DNA from: Blastomyces gilchristii SLH14081
Taxonomy: Eukaryota > Ascomycota > Eurotiomycetes > Onygenales > Ajellomycetaceae
NCBI RefSeq assembly: GCF_000003855.2
Contig: NW_003101657.1
Span: forward strand, 525,688 to 589,687
Direction of reading: 5' to 3'
Length of the DNA: 64,000 nt
The notes under the pieces were generated by a model. It made no database searches. It was not told where the DNA came from and saw only the letters and a list, made by a program, of their open reading frames with translations. Every line of letters begins with the position of its first letter. Within the stretch, counting starts at the first letter, position 1. Of this stretch, positions 33,740 to 47,472 are shown in pieces. A program made the position numbers and the translations under genes.

Positions 33740-36700
33740 TGTTCAAGATATTCATCTCATAGTCTTGTAGACTTACTCACTAGATATTTCATCAGCATAT
33801 TGCTCAAGATTTCATTCAAGTGTTTCATCTTCCTGTTTGTCTGCAGATAATATGACATTGTTCTACAATGTCTTGTCTGTAACTGGCTCACAAAATGCCT
33901 CACTGCTTCTTCTATGAGATTTGTACTGTTATCAGTTAGGATCTCGCACGGCATTTCATAGTTGACATAGATCTCATCATGTAGAAACTTCATTATTATC
34001 TCCTCTGTCATCTCTGGAACTGCTCTTGCAACTGGCCAGTCAGTAGTGTAATCAATAGCAGTGATTATTCATTGATTTCCATTTGATGTTTGTGGCAATA
34101 TGTCTATGAGGTTCATCTCTCATTATTTGAATGATTGTATTATATACTCTATCTGATGTTATGCTTTCTCACATTCTAACTCTTTCTTAGATCCTTTCAT
34201 GACCTGACAATTCGGGCACTCATGAGTGTACATCTGGATGTCCTCAGCCATGCTTGGCCAGTATACTCTTGATTTGAGTATATTCATGAGTTCAGGGCTT
34301 TCTAAGTGACTGAATTCCTTGTGTATGTAAGTCATCAAGTCACATCTAAATGAAGATTCTAGATAGGGAGCTTCTACATATCCTAGATTATGATAAAGCA
34401 CAATGTCATTTTCATTTCTCAATTTCCTCAGCTTGAAGTTTGAAAGCATCTCTTCTACTACTCTTACAAGACACTTGTTATCTGACATCTTGTCATTCTT
34501 CAAGTGAGAGATCATGATGTTCACTCATTCTGATTCCTTGCATTCTCTCAGCATGTTTAATGTGAACATCTCTTATACCTGGTTCACAGAACTCTCATTC
34601 ATGAAATCAGATCTGCAACTGATTGTGTCTGACATCACTGCATTTAATCTCTTTCAGTATTTGATATGAAGATCATATGCTTGAAACTCTGAGATTCAAT
34701 GTGCTAAGTGTTTGAAAGGTTTTATCATTGATTGTAGATAGATGAGGCTTTCATGATCTGTGATCACTATTGTCATATGCCTGTTGTCAATATATCTATC
34801 TCACAATGCCAGTGTGTGCTTGATTACTAGCAATTCCTTTTCATGCACTGAGTAATTGAGCTCAGCGCCTGATAGTTTTCTATCATCATACATCACTGAG
34901 TGCAGCTTGCTGTCCTTGCTCATCTGTAGAAGAGCACCTCTGATAGCTCATTCAGATGCATTCATCTCAATATAGAAAGATTTATCACAATCTGATTGAA
35001 TAAGCACTGAGAATGTTATTACACATTTTCTCAGTGTGAGAAAAGCCTCTTCACACACAGTATTTCAGATGATTGAATGAAACTTCTTCTTTCACAGATT
35101 TGTATTCATTTCTCTTAAGAGATCTGAGAGTGATGCAGATATTCATGTGAAATCCTTGATGAACCTGCAGTAGTATGAGATCAACTTAAGGAACTGTTGT
35201 ACATGATGTACATTTCTCAGCCACAGTCAATTCACTATGACATTCAATTTCTCTGGGATGAGGTGTATACAGTCATCACTCACTACATGTCTCATGAACT
35301 CCAACTCTTCCATTTCAAACACATACTTGATTGATTTGATATAGAGCTTATACTCTGTCAGAGTTATAAGCACTTCATCAAGATGCTTCAGATGTTTATC
35401 ATATGAGTTTGAAAAGACTAGGATGTTATTGAGGTATACAAGGCATGAGGTTTCATTCTGTTTATGAAGAATTGTATTCATCATTATTTGAAAGATGACA
35501 GACACATTTGTCAGACTGAATGGCATTGCTAGGAATTTGAACTTCTTTCATTGTGTATTAAACACAGTTCATGAGACTGACAGTTCATCTACATGAATCT
35601 GCCAGTATTCTGAGAGAAGATTGATCTTTGATAGATATTGAGTGTTTCTGACTGTATTCAACTGTTGTTGAATCTGTGACAGTGGATATTCATTCTTGAT
35701 TGTTAGCTTGTTGAGTGCTTGATAATCAATACACATCTGCCACTCTCCACCCATCTTTTTCATGAATAGGACTGGAAAGCCTCACGCGCTTGATGAGGAT
35801 TGTATGAGACCATGTTCTAGAAGGTCTGTGATCTGACACTTCTGTTCTTCAAGGTGTGTTTGTGACAGGGGGTACACATTCTGGTTGACTGGTTTTGTGT
35901 CCCCCATGTCAATCTCATGTACAAATCCTTGTTCCGGCGGCAATTCTGGTGGAAGATCTGTTTGGAAGACCTTCTCATGCTTCTTCAGAAGCTCCTTCAT
36001 ACGCTTATCCTCCCGCATATCTTTTATCTTGGTTTCCTCCGCTTCCGGGTCCCGTATGACATACAGGATGCTTTCGGATGAGGTCTTGCGAATCGTTCTC
36101 TTTGTTTTGCAGGTGATATCAAATATCGGTTATCAGGTAATCTTATGCGTCGGGGATCCTTCACTCGGCGGACCTCTTTCAATCTTCAAATTATATGATC
36201 ATCAATATATTGTGTTGAAGCTTCTGTGTCTGCTAACACTTTTGCAGCCACCTCTCAATTCTTACTCAAGTGTCCCTTATACATTAACATTTCGGGCCTC
36301 AAGGCATTGAGGTGGGTGTTCACTTCATCCTTGCCCGCACCTCAGTCAGGAGCCTGCTTCTTCTTTGCATTCACAGGATTCAGAGAGTCATCTAACACGG
36401 GCATCTCTTTCACTTTGAAGGCTTTTCATAGGATATCAGTGAGTGCCTCTGAGCTCACTGATCCTGCTAGTTTTTTGAGTGTGCATGCTGGGTGCAATCT
36501 TTTGCATCATGATTTTGATGTCTGCAGTTGAAACAAGCTTGATGCTTGTGATATCAAGGTTTCCACCCAGAGGATCTCTTTTTCAGAGGATTCAGCACTT
36601 TAGCAATGGCATTCAGATCTAGATTCATTGCATCTGAGTGTGTGACTTGTGTTATAGAAGTCTGATTATCTGTTCTTCACTGAGACATACTTGATTGCAG

Positions 36701-37740
36701 TATTTTCTGTCACAATTGACTCACTTGTTCCTGTATGATGAGGATGTTGTATGCTTCTTTCACTGTGCCTGATTGTAAGGTTAAGCATTTCCATTCCACT
36801 CTCAACTCAGGTGTAAGATCATGAATGAAGATCTGTAAACAGAAAGATGTTGAAAGCTCTTCATTCAACATGAGATAGTGTAAACTGAAGTGTGTGAAGT
36901 ATGATGTAAGATTGCTCACTTATCTACACTCAGTGAAGTATTTATAACACTTGTCTTATATATTCACTTTCTCAAAGTTGTGTAAGATTCATTTGAAAAA
37001 CTCATTCCATGTTTATGAGAATGAATATTGCTTCAGATCTGTGAGATTCATCTTTTCATCAGTCATTCATAATGACTTTGCTTTTCTGTGTAGAAACACA
37101 GCAGATCTTAAGACTTATTGAAATTTCATTGACTGTCTGTCTGTGAGTTCATGTTCAATCTGATAATATGATTACATCTGACTTAGCCAGCTAATTGCAG
37201 CATTATTTTTTCAGTCATCATTGAAGCTTAATGACTTCAGCAGATCTTTCAGCTTGATATATTTCATGCTTAGATTCTCATCCTGCACAGTGATCTCTGA
37301 TGATGTGTACACTTCTGAAGAGATCATGAATGATCATAGTGAGATCTTCAGGTTCAGTGTAGTCACCTGTCTGTGTAAATGTTCAATCTCCTGCTGCAGG
37401 CCTAAGATCTGGTTTTCTCTATTCTTATTGATGATGGCAATTATGTCAGTGAAGCTCTTCATAGTGAATGCTTGATTCACAGTGAATGTCAATTATTGTT
37501 TGACTTCTGCCTTGGCCTGTCACTGTGTATGCAAGACCTCAATCTCATTTAGAATTCTTATACATATACAGAGCTTCAATTCCAGTTCAGCAGTCTCAGT
37601 CACTTTTCTTACTACTTTAAGTAAACCCTCTGAGAGGTTCTGCATATCTTTCAGTTCAGATAGCAGAGAAGAATGTTGTTTGTATCAGCTAGAGAAGATA
37701 TTCATTTCAGTGATTGATTTCTGGTTGATTGTATAATATC
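33740..37740 (-). pseudogene. gag-pol relic of G1
   Basis: Minus strand, 5' to 3'. A gag fragment (36919-36710, LTSYFTHFSLHYLML) is followed by a CCHC zinc knuckle CFNCRHQNHDAKDC (36535-36494). RT follows (36018-35227) with WQMCIDYQALNKLTIKNEYP, MPFSLTNVSVIFQIMMNTIL and YLNNILVFS, where both catalytic aspartates of the YxDD box read as Asn. The RNase H region is near 34.9 kb. Integrase follows with its HHCC motif (HKEFSH, CPNC; 34524-34159) and core (EILTDNSTN, 34011-33757). No chromodomain was recognised. The D-to-N changes and the TGA codons are G-to-A transitions. Not functional. Confidence 0.85.
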
Positions 37741-38108
37741 TATCATTATATTGCTATATTGTTATATGATTTCTGTTATCATCATATGACTTCAGTGATG
37801 ATCACCCCCCCTTTTATCCTTCTTTTGAGTAGGGAGTGAACTTCTTTGAATCTGGTTCATCACTCTCATTTCTTTTCTCACATCTCATTCATTTGCATAT
37901 ATGACATTCGCCTGAGTGTGAAGTTTTCTCTCAACAAGTGAAGCAGCAGCATCAATTGAATGCTCTTTCACTCACTGCTCTTTGTACACTATCTTTTGAG
38001 GTGTTCTAGGACCACACTGGCATGATAACTACAAATCACTTTGTAGATGGAATTATCACACTCTGGAGGAGCCTGCGCTTCTCACCAGTTTTTAGACATG
38101 CTATCAGA

Positions 38109-38291
38109 TGTGATTCAAAGGTTGCTTAAGCCAGTGTACGATTACAGACGTACGCCGGCTTCTTATATATTGAATCTTGTACACTAATTTAATTAGCGGC
38201 CGCTATGGCCCCTTTACACTCGTATGCGTACGCTAGTAGTTCGGAAGCGGCCGCGGTATTATCCGACGGTCGTACGTTCTTCCGAACCACA
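38109..38291 (-). repeat. 5' LTR of G1
   Basis: 183 bp, begins TGTGATTCAAAGG, ends CCGAACCACA, followed by the duplicated ACGA. Confidence 0.92.
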
Positions 38292-38295
38292 ACGA

Positions 38296-38813
38296 GATAT
38301 CTTAATTGTACTATAAATATCTTATTACTCAAGACTTATATATTAAATAATTATTATTTTTATTACTATTCTGTATTAAAATATTATATAATACTGTCTT
38401 TTAAATTACTAGCAGTCTGATAATAGTGTAATTATCAAAATTCTCTTATAAAATCAGCAGATTCAGTAGATAATTATACATAATATGATGTAGAGAAATA
38501 AGTGTAAAGAAAATTCATTTAACTTCTATTATTTTATAAATAAATATAATTGTAATCTGACTAAGCTCTGTCTCTTAATATTAAATAATATTCTCTTTCG
38601 TAAGAGAGATTCAGTGAATACAATCTCTGATTTATATATTAATAAGTTAATAACTGATTGATTAATTAATTAATTAATTAATTGAATAGATATACTGAAC
38701 TGCATGAATGTTAACTTATTATAGAAAAGTATTAAACAGTAATCTGATTTCAAAACTGAGAGCTTATTTCAATCAGTATTATAAAATTCTCATAGCTTAT
38801 TAAGAAATGAATA
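38296..38813. other. AT-rich spacer with (ATTA)n run
   Basis: No gene or recognised element. A run of ATTA units lies at about 38661-38683. CpC and CpG are almost absent, so this is probably older transposon or mutated spacer DNA. Confidence 0.6.
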
Positions 38814-39083
38814 TGTAAGTGACCTACGCCGAATAGATCGGTATAATATATAGGTCTTATATAACAAAGTAAAAAATATTAGAGAAGAAAAGAAAGAGAA
38901 AGTGTAGAAATCAGTGATTGAAGTGAATATTTATATACATATGTGATAAAGCTTCAGGGTGAAAGAATAGAAATTTCATGAGTTTTTCAGCTGAGAATCA
39001 GTGACTGAGAATCAGAGCTTTCAGCAGAATCTGTGAAGTGTAATGAAATAGTCTATATAATTGATCAGATGCAGCTCATCACA
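38814..39083 (-). repeat. 3' LTR of element H
   Basis: 270 bp, starts TGTAAGTGACCTACGCC and ends CTCATCACA. Same length class as the C LTRs. Confidence 0.9.
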
Positions 39084-39471
39084 TTAGTCCTCTCTTTTCA
39101 AAAGTGATATAGAGTCATGAGTATGTAGTTTCCATTAGTTAAGAGCTACTGTCTCAGATAATACAGAGCTCAGAGTTCAGATCAGATAATTATAGCTGAC
39201 TCATTTTATAAGATATTATTGACTGTGACTACAGAATCTCTTATTCAGAATATCTTTAATCTCTTATTCAAGTTTGTTATCTTCTTCTATAATCTCTGAC
39301 AGCTGTCAGTTGACAGTCAGTTGAGAAGAGAATAGATCAATAACAGCATAGTGAAGCATGCTTGTATAAAAGACATTATAAATCTCTGATAATGTGTCAA
39401 GACAGTAGTTATAACTGTCTAGAACTTCTATCACTTTATACTTTATATAACAGTAATTCAGTGTGTGAGAT

Positions 39472-39638
39472 TGTGGTTCGGAAGAACGTACGACCGCTGC
39501 ATAATAACGCGGCCGCTTCTGAACTTGCTTACGAATGTAAAGAGGCCATAGCGGCCATCAATTAATTTAGCATACAGTATATAAGAAGCCGGTGTATGCC
39601 TGTAATTGTACACTGACTCAAGCAACCTTTGAATCACA
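39472..39638 (+). repeat. 5' LTR of G2
   Basis: 167 bp, begins TGTGGTTCGGAAG, ends TTTGAATCACA. Reverse complement relative to the G1 LTRs, 16 bp shorter. Confidence 0.88.
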
Positions 39639-40097
39639 TCTGATAGCATGTCTAAAAACTGGTGAGAAGTGCAGACTTCTTCAGAGTGTGATAATTTCAT
39701 CTACAAAGTGATTTATAGTTATCATGCCAGTGTGGTCCTAGAATATCTCAAAAGATAGTGTATGAAGAGTAGTGAGTGAAAGAGTATCTGATTGATACTG
39801 GTTCACTTGTTGAAGGAAAACTCCATGCCCAGACAAATGCCATGTATGAGATGTGAACAGATGAGATGTGAGAAAAGAGATGAAAGTAATGAATCAGATT
39901 CAAAGAAGTCTGCTCTCTACTCAAAAGAAGAATAAAAAAAGAAGAGGTGACTATCATCAGAGTTGTACAATGATAACAGAAATTATATAATGATATAGTG
40001 ATATAACAATATAGTGATATAATAATACAGTGATATAATAATAGACATTGTATAATCAATGAGAAATCACTGAAATGAATATCTTTTCTAGTTAATA

Positions 40098-40197
40098 NNN
40101 NNNNNNNNNNNNNNNNNNNNNNNNNNNNNNNNNNNNNNNNNNNNNNNNNNNNNNNNNNNNNNNNNNNNNNNNNNNNNNNNNNNNNNNNNNNNNNNNN
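40098..40197. other. Assembly gap (100 N)
   Basis: Exactly 100 N, a usual placeholder for a gap of unknown length. It falls in the gag leader region of G2, so the true G2 length is uncertain. Confidence 1.
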
Positions 40198-40199
40198 GA

Positions 40200-43100
40200 G
40201 TTTACTCAAAGCAGTAAGAAAAGTAACTAAAACTGCTGAATCAAAATCAAAGCTTTATACACATATAAGAATTCTAAATGAGATTGAGATCATGTATACA
40301 CAGTGACAGACTGAGATAGAAGTCAAATAATAATTGACATTCACAGTGAATCAAGTATTCACTATGAAGAGCTTCATCAACACAATCATTATCATTAATA
40401 AGAATAGAGAAAACCAGGTCTTAGATCTGTAGTGAGAGATTAAATGTTTACACAGATAGATAACTATACTGAATCTGAAGATTTTATCATAATTGTTTAT
40501 AATCTCTTCAGAAGTATACACATCATTGAAGATCACTGTGCAGAATAAGAATTTAAGCATGAAATATATCAAGCTAAGAGATCTATCAGAGTTATTAAGC
40601 TTTAATAGTAACTGAAAAAATAATGCTGTAATCAGCTGGCTAAGTCAGATGTAATCATATTATCAGATTGAATATGAACTCACAGACAGACAGTTAATGA
40701 AATTTCAACAAGTCTTAAGATCTGTCACATTTCTACACAGAAAAGTAAAGTCATTATGAATGACTGATGAAAAGATAAATCTCATAGACTTAGAGTGATA
40801 TTCATTTCTATAAACATGAAATGAGTTTTTCAAATGAATCTTGTATAACTTTGAGAAAGTAAATACATGAGATAAGTGTTATAAATGCTTCACTGAGTGT
40901 AGATAAGTGAGTGATCTTATATCATACTTTATACACTTCAGTTTACATTATCTTGTATTGAATGAAGAGCTTTTAACATCTTTTTATTTATAGATCTTCA
41001 TTCATAATCTTATATCTGAGTTGAGAGCAGAATGAAAATACTTAATCTTATAATCAGACACAGTAAAAGAAGTATACAATATTCTCATTATATAGAAATA
41101 AGTGAGTCAATTGTAACAGAAAATACTGTAATCAAGTATATCTCAGTGAAGAATGAGTAATCAGACTTCTATGATATAAGTTATATATCTGAATGTGATA
41201 AATCTAGATCTGAATATTATCACTAAAGCACTGAATTCTCTGAAAAAGAAATTTCCTGAGTGAAAATCTTGATATTATAAGCATTGAGCGTGCTTTAACT
41301 ATAGATATTAAAATCATGATATAAAAGATTGCACACAGTGTACACAGTTAACAGAAGTAAGAAAGTTAAAAAACTAGCAGAATCAGTGAGTTCAGAGACA
41401 CTCACTGATATTCTATGAAAAATCTTTAAAGTGAAAGAGATATCTGTGTTAGATGATTCTCTGAATTCTGTGAATGTCAAGAGAAAGCAGACTTCTAAAT
41501 GAAGTGCAGATAAGAATGATGAAACAGATACTTATCTCAATATCTTAAGATCTGAAATATTAATGTATAAGAAGCACTTGAGTAAGAATTGAGAGATAAC
41601 TGTAAAAGTGTTAGCAGATATAGAAGCTTCTATACAATATATTAATAATTATATAATCTGAAGACTGAAAGAGATCTGCTGAGTAGAGAATCTCTGATGT
41701 ATAAGATTATCTGATAACTAATACTTGATATTATCTGTAAGAGTAAGAGTTCTCTTGCACTTTGAAGAATGATCTTACTATATTTGAGTATGAGAGCTGC
41801 AGAATATGAAATACAACCTTATTCTCAGACTTGATTGATTTCAAAGATTCAATCTGCAGATTCAATGACATACATATTATATACAGTTGACTGATAGAAA
41901 GAAAACAGTTCATATAATTCTATCAACTGATATGAGAAGAACATTTCATATCTCTGATATAGAAGGATTAAATCTGCTTACATATTAATAAGTAAAGAGA
42001 ATAATTTATAAGATCTCATCTGAAAGTATTCTGTATATCATACAGAACTCAGAAGTGAAGAAAACTAAGATAAAGAATATACAGAAGAACAAGTGTATGA
42101 AGAAGCTTCTGAAGAAGTATAAGAAGATCTTTTGAACAGATCTTTCATCAGAATTACTGTCAGAACAAGAATTCATACATAAGATTGACATAGAGGATAT
42201 GAAATCAGTTAATCAGAATGTGTACTCTCTGTCACAAACATATCTTGAAGAACAGAAGTGTCAGATCACAGACCTTCTAGAACATGATCTTATATAATTC
42301 TCATCAAGCACATAAGACTTTTCAGTTCTATTTGTGAAAAAGACAGATAAGAAGTGACAAATGTGTATTAATTACTGAGTACTTAACAAGCTTATAATCA
42401 AGAATAAATATTCACTATCATGAATTCAATAACAGTTGAATACAGTTGAAAATATCTGATATCTATCAAAGATTAATCTTCTCTCAGAATACTGACAGAT
42501 CTGTGTGAATGAACTGTTAGTTCTGTGAATTACATTTAATATATAATAAGAGAAGTTCAAATTCCTGGCAATGCTATTCAGTCTGATAAATGTGTCTGTC
42601 ATCTTTCAAATGATGATGAATACAATTCTTTATAAATAAAATAAAATCTTATATCTTATATATCTTGATAATATTCTGATCTTCTCAAACTTATATAATG
42701 AATATCTGAAGTATCTTGATAAAGTGCTTACAACTCTGACAGAGCATAAGCTGTACATTAAATCAATAAAGTGTGTATTTAAAATAGAAGAGTTGAAGTT
42801 TGTAGAATATATAGTAAGTAATGACTGTGTACATCTCATTCTGAAGAAATTGAATGTTATAGTGAATTAATCACAGCTGAGAAATGTATATTATATACAA
42901 CAGTTTCTTGAGTTAGTCTTATATTATTGCAGATTCATTAAGAATTTCATATAAATATCTATATTACTCTCAGATCTCTTAAGAGAAATAGATACAAATC
43001 TATGAAAGAAGAAGTTTCATTCAATTATCTGAAATGCTGTGTGTGAAGAGGCTTTTCTCATACTGAGAGAATGTATAATAACATTCTCAGTGTTTATTCA

Positions 43101-44400
43101 ATTAGATCATGATAAATCTTTCTACATTAAGATAGACACATCTGAATGAGCTATTAGAGGCACTCTTCTATAGATAAGTAAGAACAGCAAGCTGCACTTA
43201 GTAATGTATAATGATAGAAAACTATCAGATACTGAGCTCAATTACTCAGTGTATGAAAAGAAATTGCTAGTAATTAAGCATATACTGATGTTATGAAATA
43301 GATATATTGACAACAGATATATAACAACAGTGATCACAGATTATAAAAGCCTTATCTATCTATAATTAATAATAAAACCTTTCAAATGCTTAGTATGTTA
43401 AATCTCAGAGTTTTAAGTATATAATCTTCATATTAAATACTGAAAGAAATCAGATACTGTAATATCTGATGCAATCAGTCACAGACTTAATTTCATGAGT
43501 AAGAGTTCTGTGAATCAGATATAAGAGAAGTTCACATTAAACACACTGAGAGAGTGCAAGAAATCAGAATAAGTGAACACAATAATCTCTCACTTGAAGA
43601 ATGACAAGATGTTGAATAACAAATGTCTTGTAAAAGTAGTAGAAGAGATGCTTTTAAACTTCAAACTGAGAAAATTAAAAAACAATGTTATGCTTTACTG
43701 TAATCTAGAATATGCAGAAGCTCTCTATCTAGAATATTCATTTAGATATGACTTGATGACTTGCATGCACAAGGAATTCAGTTACTTAGAAAGTTCTGAA
43801 CTCATGAGTGTACTGAAATCAAGAGTATACTGACTAAGCATGACTGAGGACATTCAGACATACACTCACAAGTGCCTGAATTGCCAGATCATGAAAGAAT
43901 CTAAGAAAGGATTAGAACACAAGAAAGTGCAATATCAGATAAAGTGTATAATATAACTATTTAAACAATGAGAAGTGAATCTCATAGATATATTATCATG
44001 AATATCAAATAAAAATTGATGAATAATCACTACTATTGATTATACTACTCACTGGTCAGTTGTGAAAGCAGTTTCAGACATAACAGAGAAAATGATGATA
44101 AAGTTTCTATATAATGAGATCTATATCAACTATGAAATGTTATGTGAGATTCTAACTGATAACAGTGTGAATCTTGTAGAAGAAGTAGTGAGACACTTCA
44201 TAAGCCAGTTATAGATAAGACATTATAGAACAATGTCATATCATTTATAAATGAATAGAAAGATGAAATACTTGAATGAAATCTTGAGCAACATGCTGAT
44301 GAAATATCTAGTGAGCAAGTCTATGAGACTATGAGATGAATATCTCAGACAGGTACTATTAGTCATACAGATTTAACAGTATGTAGTCTTCAAGTGTTTA
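40200..44400 (+). pseudogene. gag-pol relic of G2
   Basis: Plus-strand counterpart of the G1 relic in the same order: gag (40.3-41.1 kb), RT (42.2-42.8 kb, with CQITDLLEHDLI and SVIFQMMMNTILYK), RNase H (43.1-43.4 kb) and integrase (43573-43833 open, with HKEFSYLESSELMSVLKSRV). It is more AT-rich and more often stopped than G1. C-to-T and G-to-A differences dominate between the copies. Confidence 0.8.
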
Positions 44401-45543
44401 CTATTCTATCTATTGTATGAATTGCATCCACACATTCTGAAGAATACTTCAGAAAAGATGAGAAAGAAAACAGCAGTTATAAATACAGCAGTAGCAGTTG
44501 CAGACACAACAGTCATGAATATGAAATCAAGATTGAAAGAGATCAGCCACACATGTGTAAAAGTTAATAAGTTACTTCTGAACTGAGCAATTCAATTGAA
44601 AAGAATACAAGACTCACTAGTTAAGAAATTGAGTCTCAAGATAAGAATGTGAGTTCTTATATATAATAAGAACTCTAAGAAGTTTCAATCTAGATGATTT
44701 GAGCTCTAACAAATACTCAAATCACATTCTCTGAGAATATACACATTGAAAGAATCAGAGAGACAGATCTTACAATTTAATAAATAATTCATATTTTATA
44801 AAGACAAAGATGTAAGATCTGAGCAGATTATAGTTATTCACAGCACTCTTATCAGTGTTAAAGAAGAAGAGACTTATAATTGAAAAGTCTCACAAAGTAA
44901 GAGAAATTATAGATACTTATGAATCAGATGATCTCACTTATTCTGATCTTTTCATAATTATAAGAAAAGAATGAGAAGTAATGAAGAAATCAGATGAATA
45001 CTACACTTCAATAAGTGATGAGACTGTAGCTGATCATATAATAACACACTGCAGATAGTGAGTGTAATACAGTAAAGAGCAGTCTCAAAGCAGCAGACTT
45101 GTACATGAGTCAGATTATAGAAGAAAAAGAAATTCAGAGTTGAATTCAACTATTTAGATCAGTTTAATCACAGAGACAACAGAGAACAAATCATCTGAAA
45201 CATTTATAAATATGTAAGACTAAGTCATCTTAACCTCTGAGAACACTCAGAGATTAGATAAGATTAGTTTTAATAAGCTGTTCACTGTAGTGATCTGAGT
45301 GAGTGAAGAGAGACAGTATAATATATAAGACAGAATCATAAAAGATGAAAGCTGCTAAATCTAGTGACTGAACACTGTATTATATAGAGATTGTATAAGA
45401 GTAGTAACTAGCAGACAGAGAAAAAGCATAAGAAAAGAAAAGAAATAATAAATTGATCATCAACTGTAAGAGTCAGCTGTAAAAGACAAATGTTATTATA
45501 CAAATCTCATTCATTTTCATACATCACACATTTAATCTATTTT

Positions 45544-46018
45544 TTGATGCTAACCGCTCCACCACGAACTCGCTCGATTTTTCGAATAAGAACCCGCCGA
45601 TAGATCCATCGAAAAGCCCTCGATCATACGAGCATTCTGACCCCATCGCTGACTGCATACCCTGTGTGGTGGTGGAGTTATCCAGCCAAATGTGAACCGG
45701 ACATTGTTCGAAACTCCTGTGTGGGATTATCCCCCATTCTCCCCTACCACACCACAACCCCGGGCCAAAGTGCCATACAAATTGTAAGGTGAAGAGACCT
45801 AGCCATATGCACCAATCTTCTTGATTTTGGAAGATCCCCAACCTGTAGTTGTGGAGATATCCGAGGAGCGACCTCCGCGAAAACCCTGTCCATCTTTGAT
45901 GTTCCAAAACACCAACGCCAAGTCTCACCCTCGTACCGCCCTTCCCAATCTGGCCCATCCCTGACAGAAAAATACAAAAAGATACCTCAGCAATAATATC
46001 AAGCACATAATCAATGGA
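45544..46018. other. GC-rich, unmutated LINE 5' end with a 160-codon antisense ORF
   Basis: CpG and CpC are frequent here, unlike in the rest of the LINE. A minus-strand frame, 46006-45524, runs 160 codons without a stop (LFTLQFVWHFGPGLWCG, HIWLDNSTTTQGMQSAMG). No family is recognised. It could be a captured host fragment or chance openness in a promoter-bearing 5' UTR. Confidence 0.5.
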
Positions 46019-46172
46019 CTCTTCTGAAGTGCAATCTCCATGGTCTGTTGTCAGTGTATCTAGACTTCAACACCAAGTCTCACCCTTGTACTACCCCTCT
46101 CAATCTGGCTCATCTCTGACAGAATAATACAAAAAGATATCTCAGTAACAGCATTTAATACATAATCAGTGA
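45914..46172 (+). repeat. Direct repeat of about 105 bp in LINE 5' UTR
   Basis: Units at 45914-46018 and 46071-46172. The first keeps CTCGTACCGCCCTTCCC; the second reads CTTGTACTACCCCTCTC at the same place. Differences are mostly C-to-T. Repeated 5' UTR units are common in LINEs and may carry the promoter. Confidence 0.8.
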
Positions 46173-47472
46173 ATAATGAGTCAACAGCACATCAATAACT
46201 ATAAAATCAGTATATCTCAAGATCTGACTGAGCCTTTGATCCCTGTATAGTGAGATATATTAAATCTAGCTTTAATATCTTAATATTTAATAGATTCTGC
46301 AAGAAATTGAGAACAGCAATACTAGGTTTCTATTGAATGTAAGAATTAACTCTATATTAATATAATCATTAACAAAGTCTTCTATTTTAAGATATAAATA
46401 ACCAGTTTCTCTACATCTCACTGATAATATTTATATTATCATATAGAAACAGACTTATATTCTCTATAATATCAAGACTCTGAAGAGAGAAAGTCTTGAT
46501 AGAGAGTATATAGTAGTGCATATCTTAGCAGTTTCTATCTCATTCTTCTGCAGCAGTTAATGCAAAAAAAAGATCTTAGAAATAGTTTTTTACTTCTCTT
46601 GAAAAAGTAAGGTGTTTTTCTCTGAGTTTTATACAATATTCTTACAAAGAATAAAAAACAGAGCTGTTTTCTATCATAATTTCACATTCTTTTAAGTAAG
46701 AATTACTTTTTCAGTGACTGAAGAGCTTTTATTAATACTTAATTCTTTTTTACACTCTTTATTAACTGATTTGAGTTGCACACTTGTTGTGTGAGAAGAA
46801 TTGAATGATTTAGAATAAAATTGAATAGTTTTAATCAATTTCTCTGCAAAAAATTGATTTATTTTTTGTCAGTTTTTCTCTCAAAAACTGTCATATTATC
46901 TGATTCATTATCAATTGATATCATACTTTTCCTCACTGTATCTCAAGAAAGAGATTGTAAAGATTTTATTGATTTATCTTAAAAATCAATTTTAGTTTAT
47001 TAGATTCTCTTCAAAAATCTAACCTAGTTACTGAACTAGTGTGAAAAAAATCAGGTGTTTTATACACAAAAGTCTTTTATTCTTCTTTTGAAACAGTCTG
47101 ATCAACTTTTCAATTGAAAACAGACTTAGAAATATCTCAATTGAAACAGTCTGACCAACTTTTCATTGAGTGAGAATAATAAGTTCAAAAATACACTCAG
47201 TTGATGTGAAAAAAGATGCTTTCTCAAATGCTATTCCTGAGATTGAAATTCTGAAGAGAAGAAAGAAAGAAGAAATAGAGAAATAACAAGTTCTTGAAAT
47301 ACAGAAACTTGAAAAAGTAAGCAAGATTCATGAAAAGCAGTGTCTGAGTGAGATGAATGAAGAAGTTCTGTTCATTCTTCATACTCAGGCTAGACAACTA
47401 CAGAAGATAATCAAGTTCAAACTTGAAATCTCAAACACAGTTCAAAAAACATTGAAAATTTCTTATACAATC

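Larger units (their letters stand above)
30312..38291 (-). mobile_element. G1: Ty3-type LTR element with antisense cargo ORF
   Basis: 183-bp LTRs at 30312-30494 and 38109-38291 begin TGTGATTC and end CCACA. ACGA is duplicated on both sides (30308-30311 and 38292-38295). gag-pol runs on the minus strand from about 37.7 to 33.7 kb. About 2.6 kb between the integrase and the 3' LTR hold a separate reading frame on the plus strand. G2 (39472-63956) is a second, more mutated copy. G1 keeps more C and G than its neighbours, so it is either younger or was hit less. Confidence 0.92.

Noticed and set aside
39980..40050. TGATATA/ATAATA short tandem units near the N gap
   Set aside because: Imperfect AT-rich microsatellite in the G2 leader; may be the reason for the gap but not a feature of its own.
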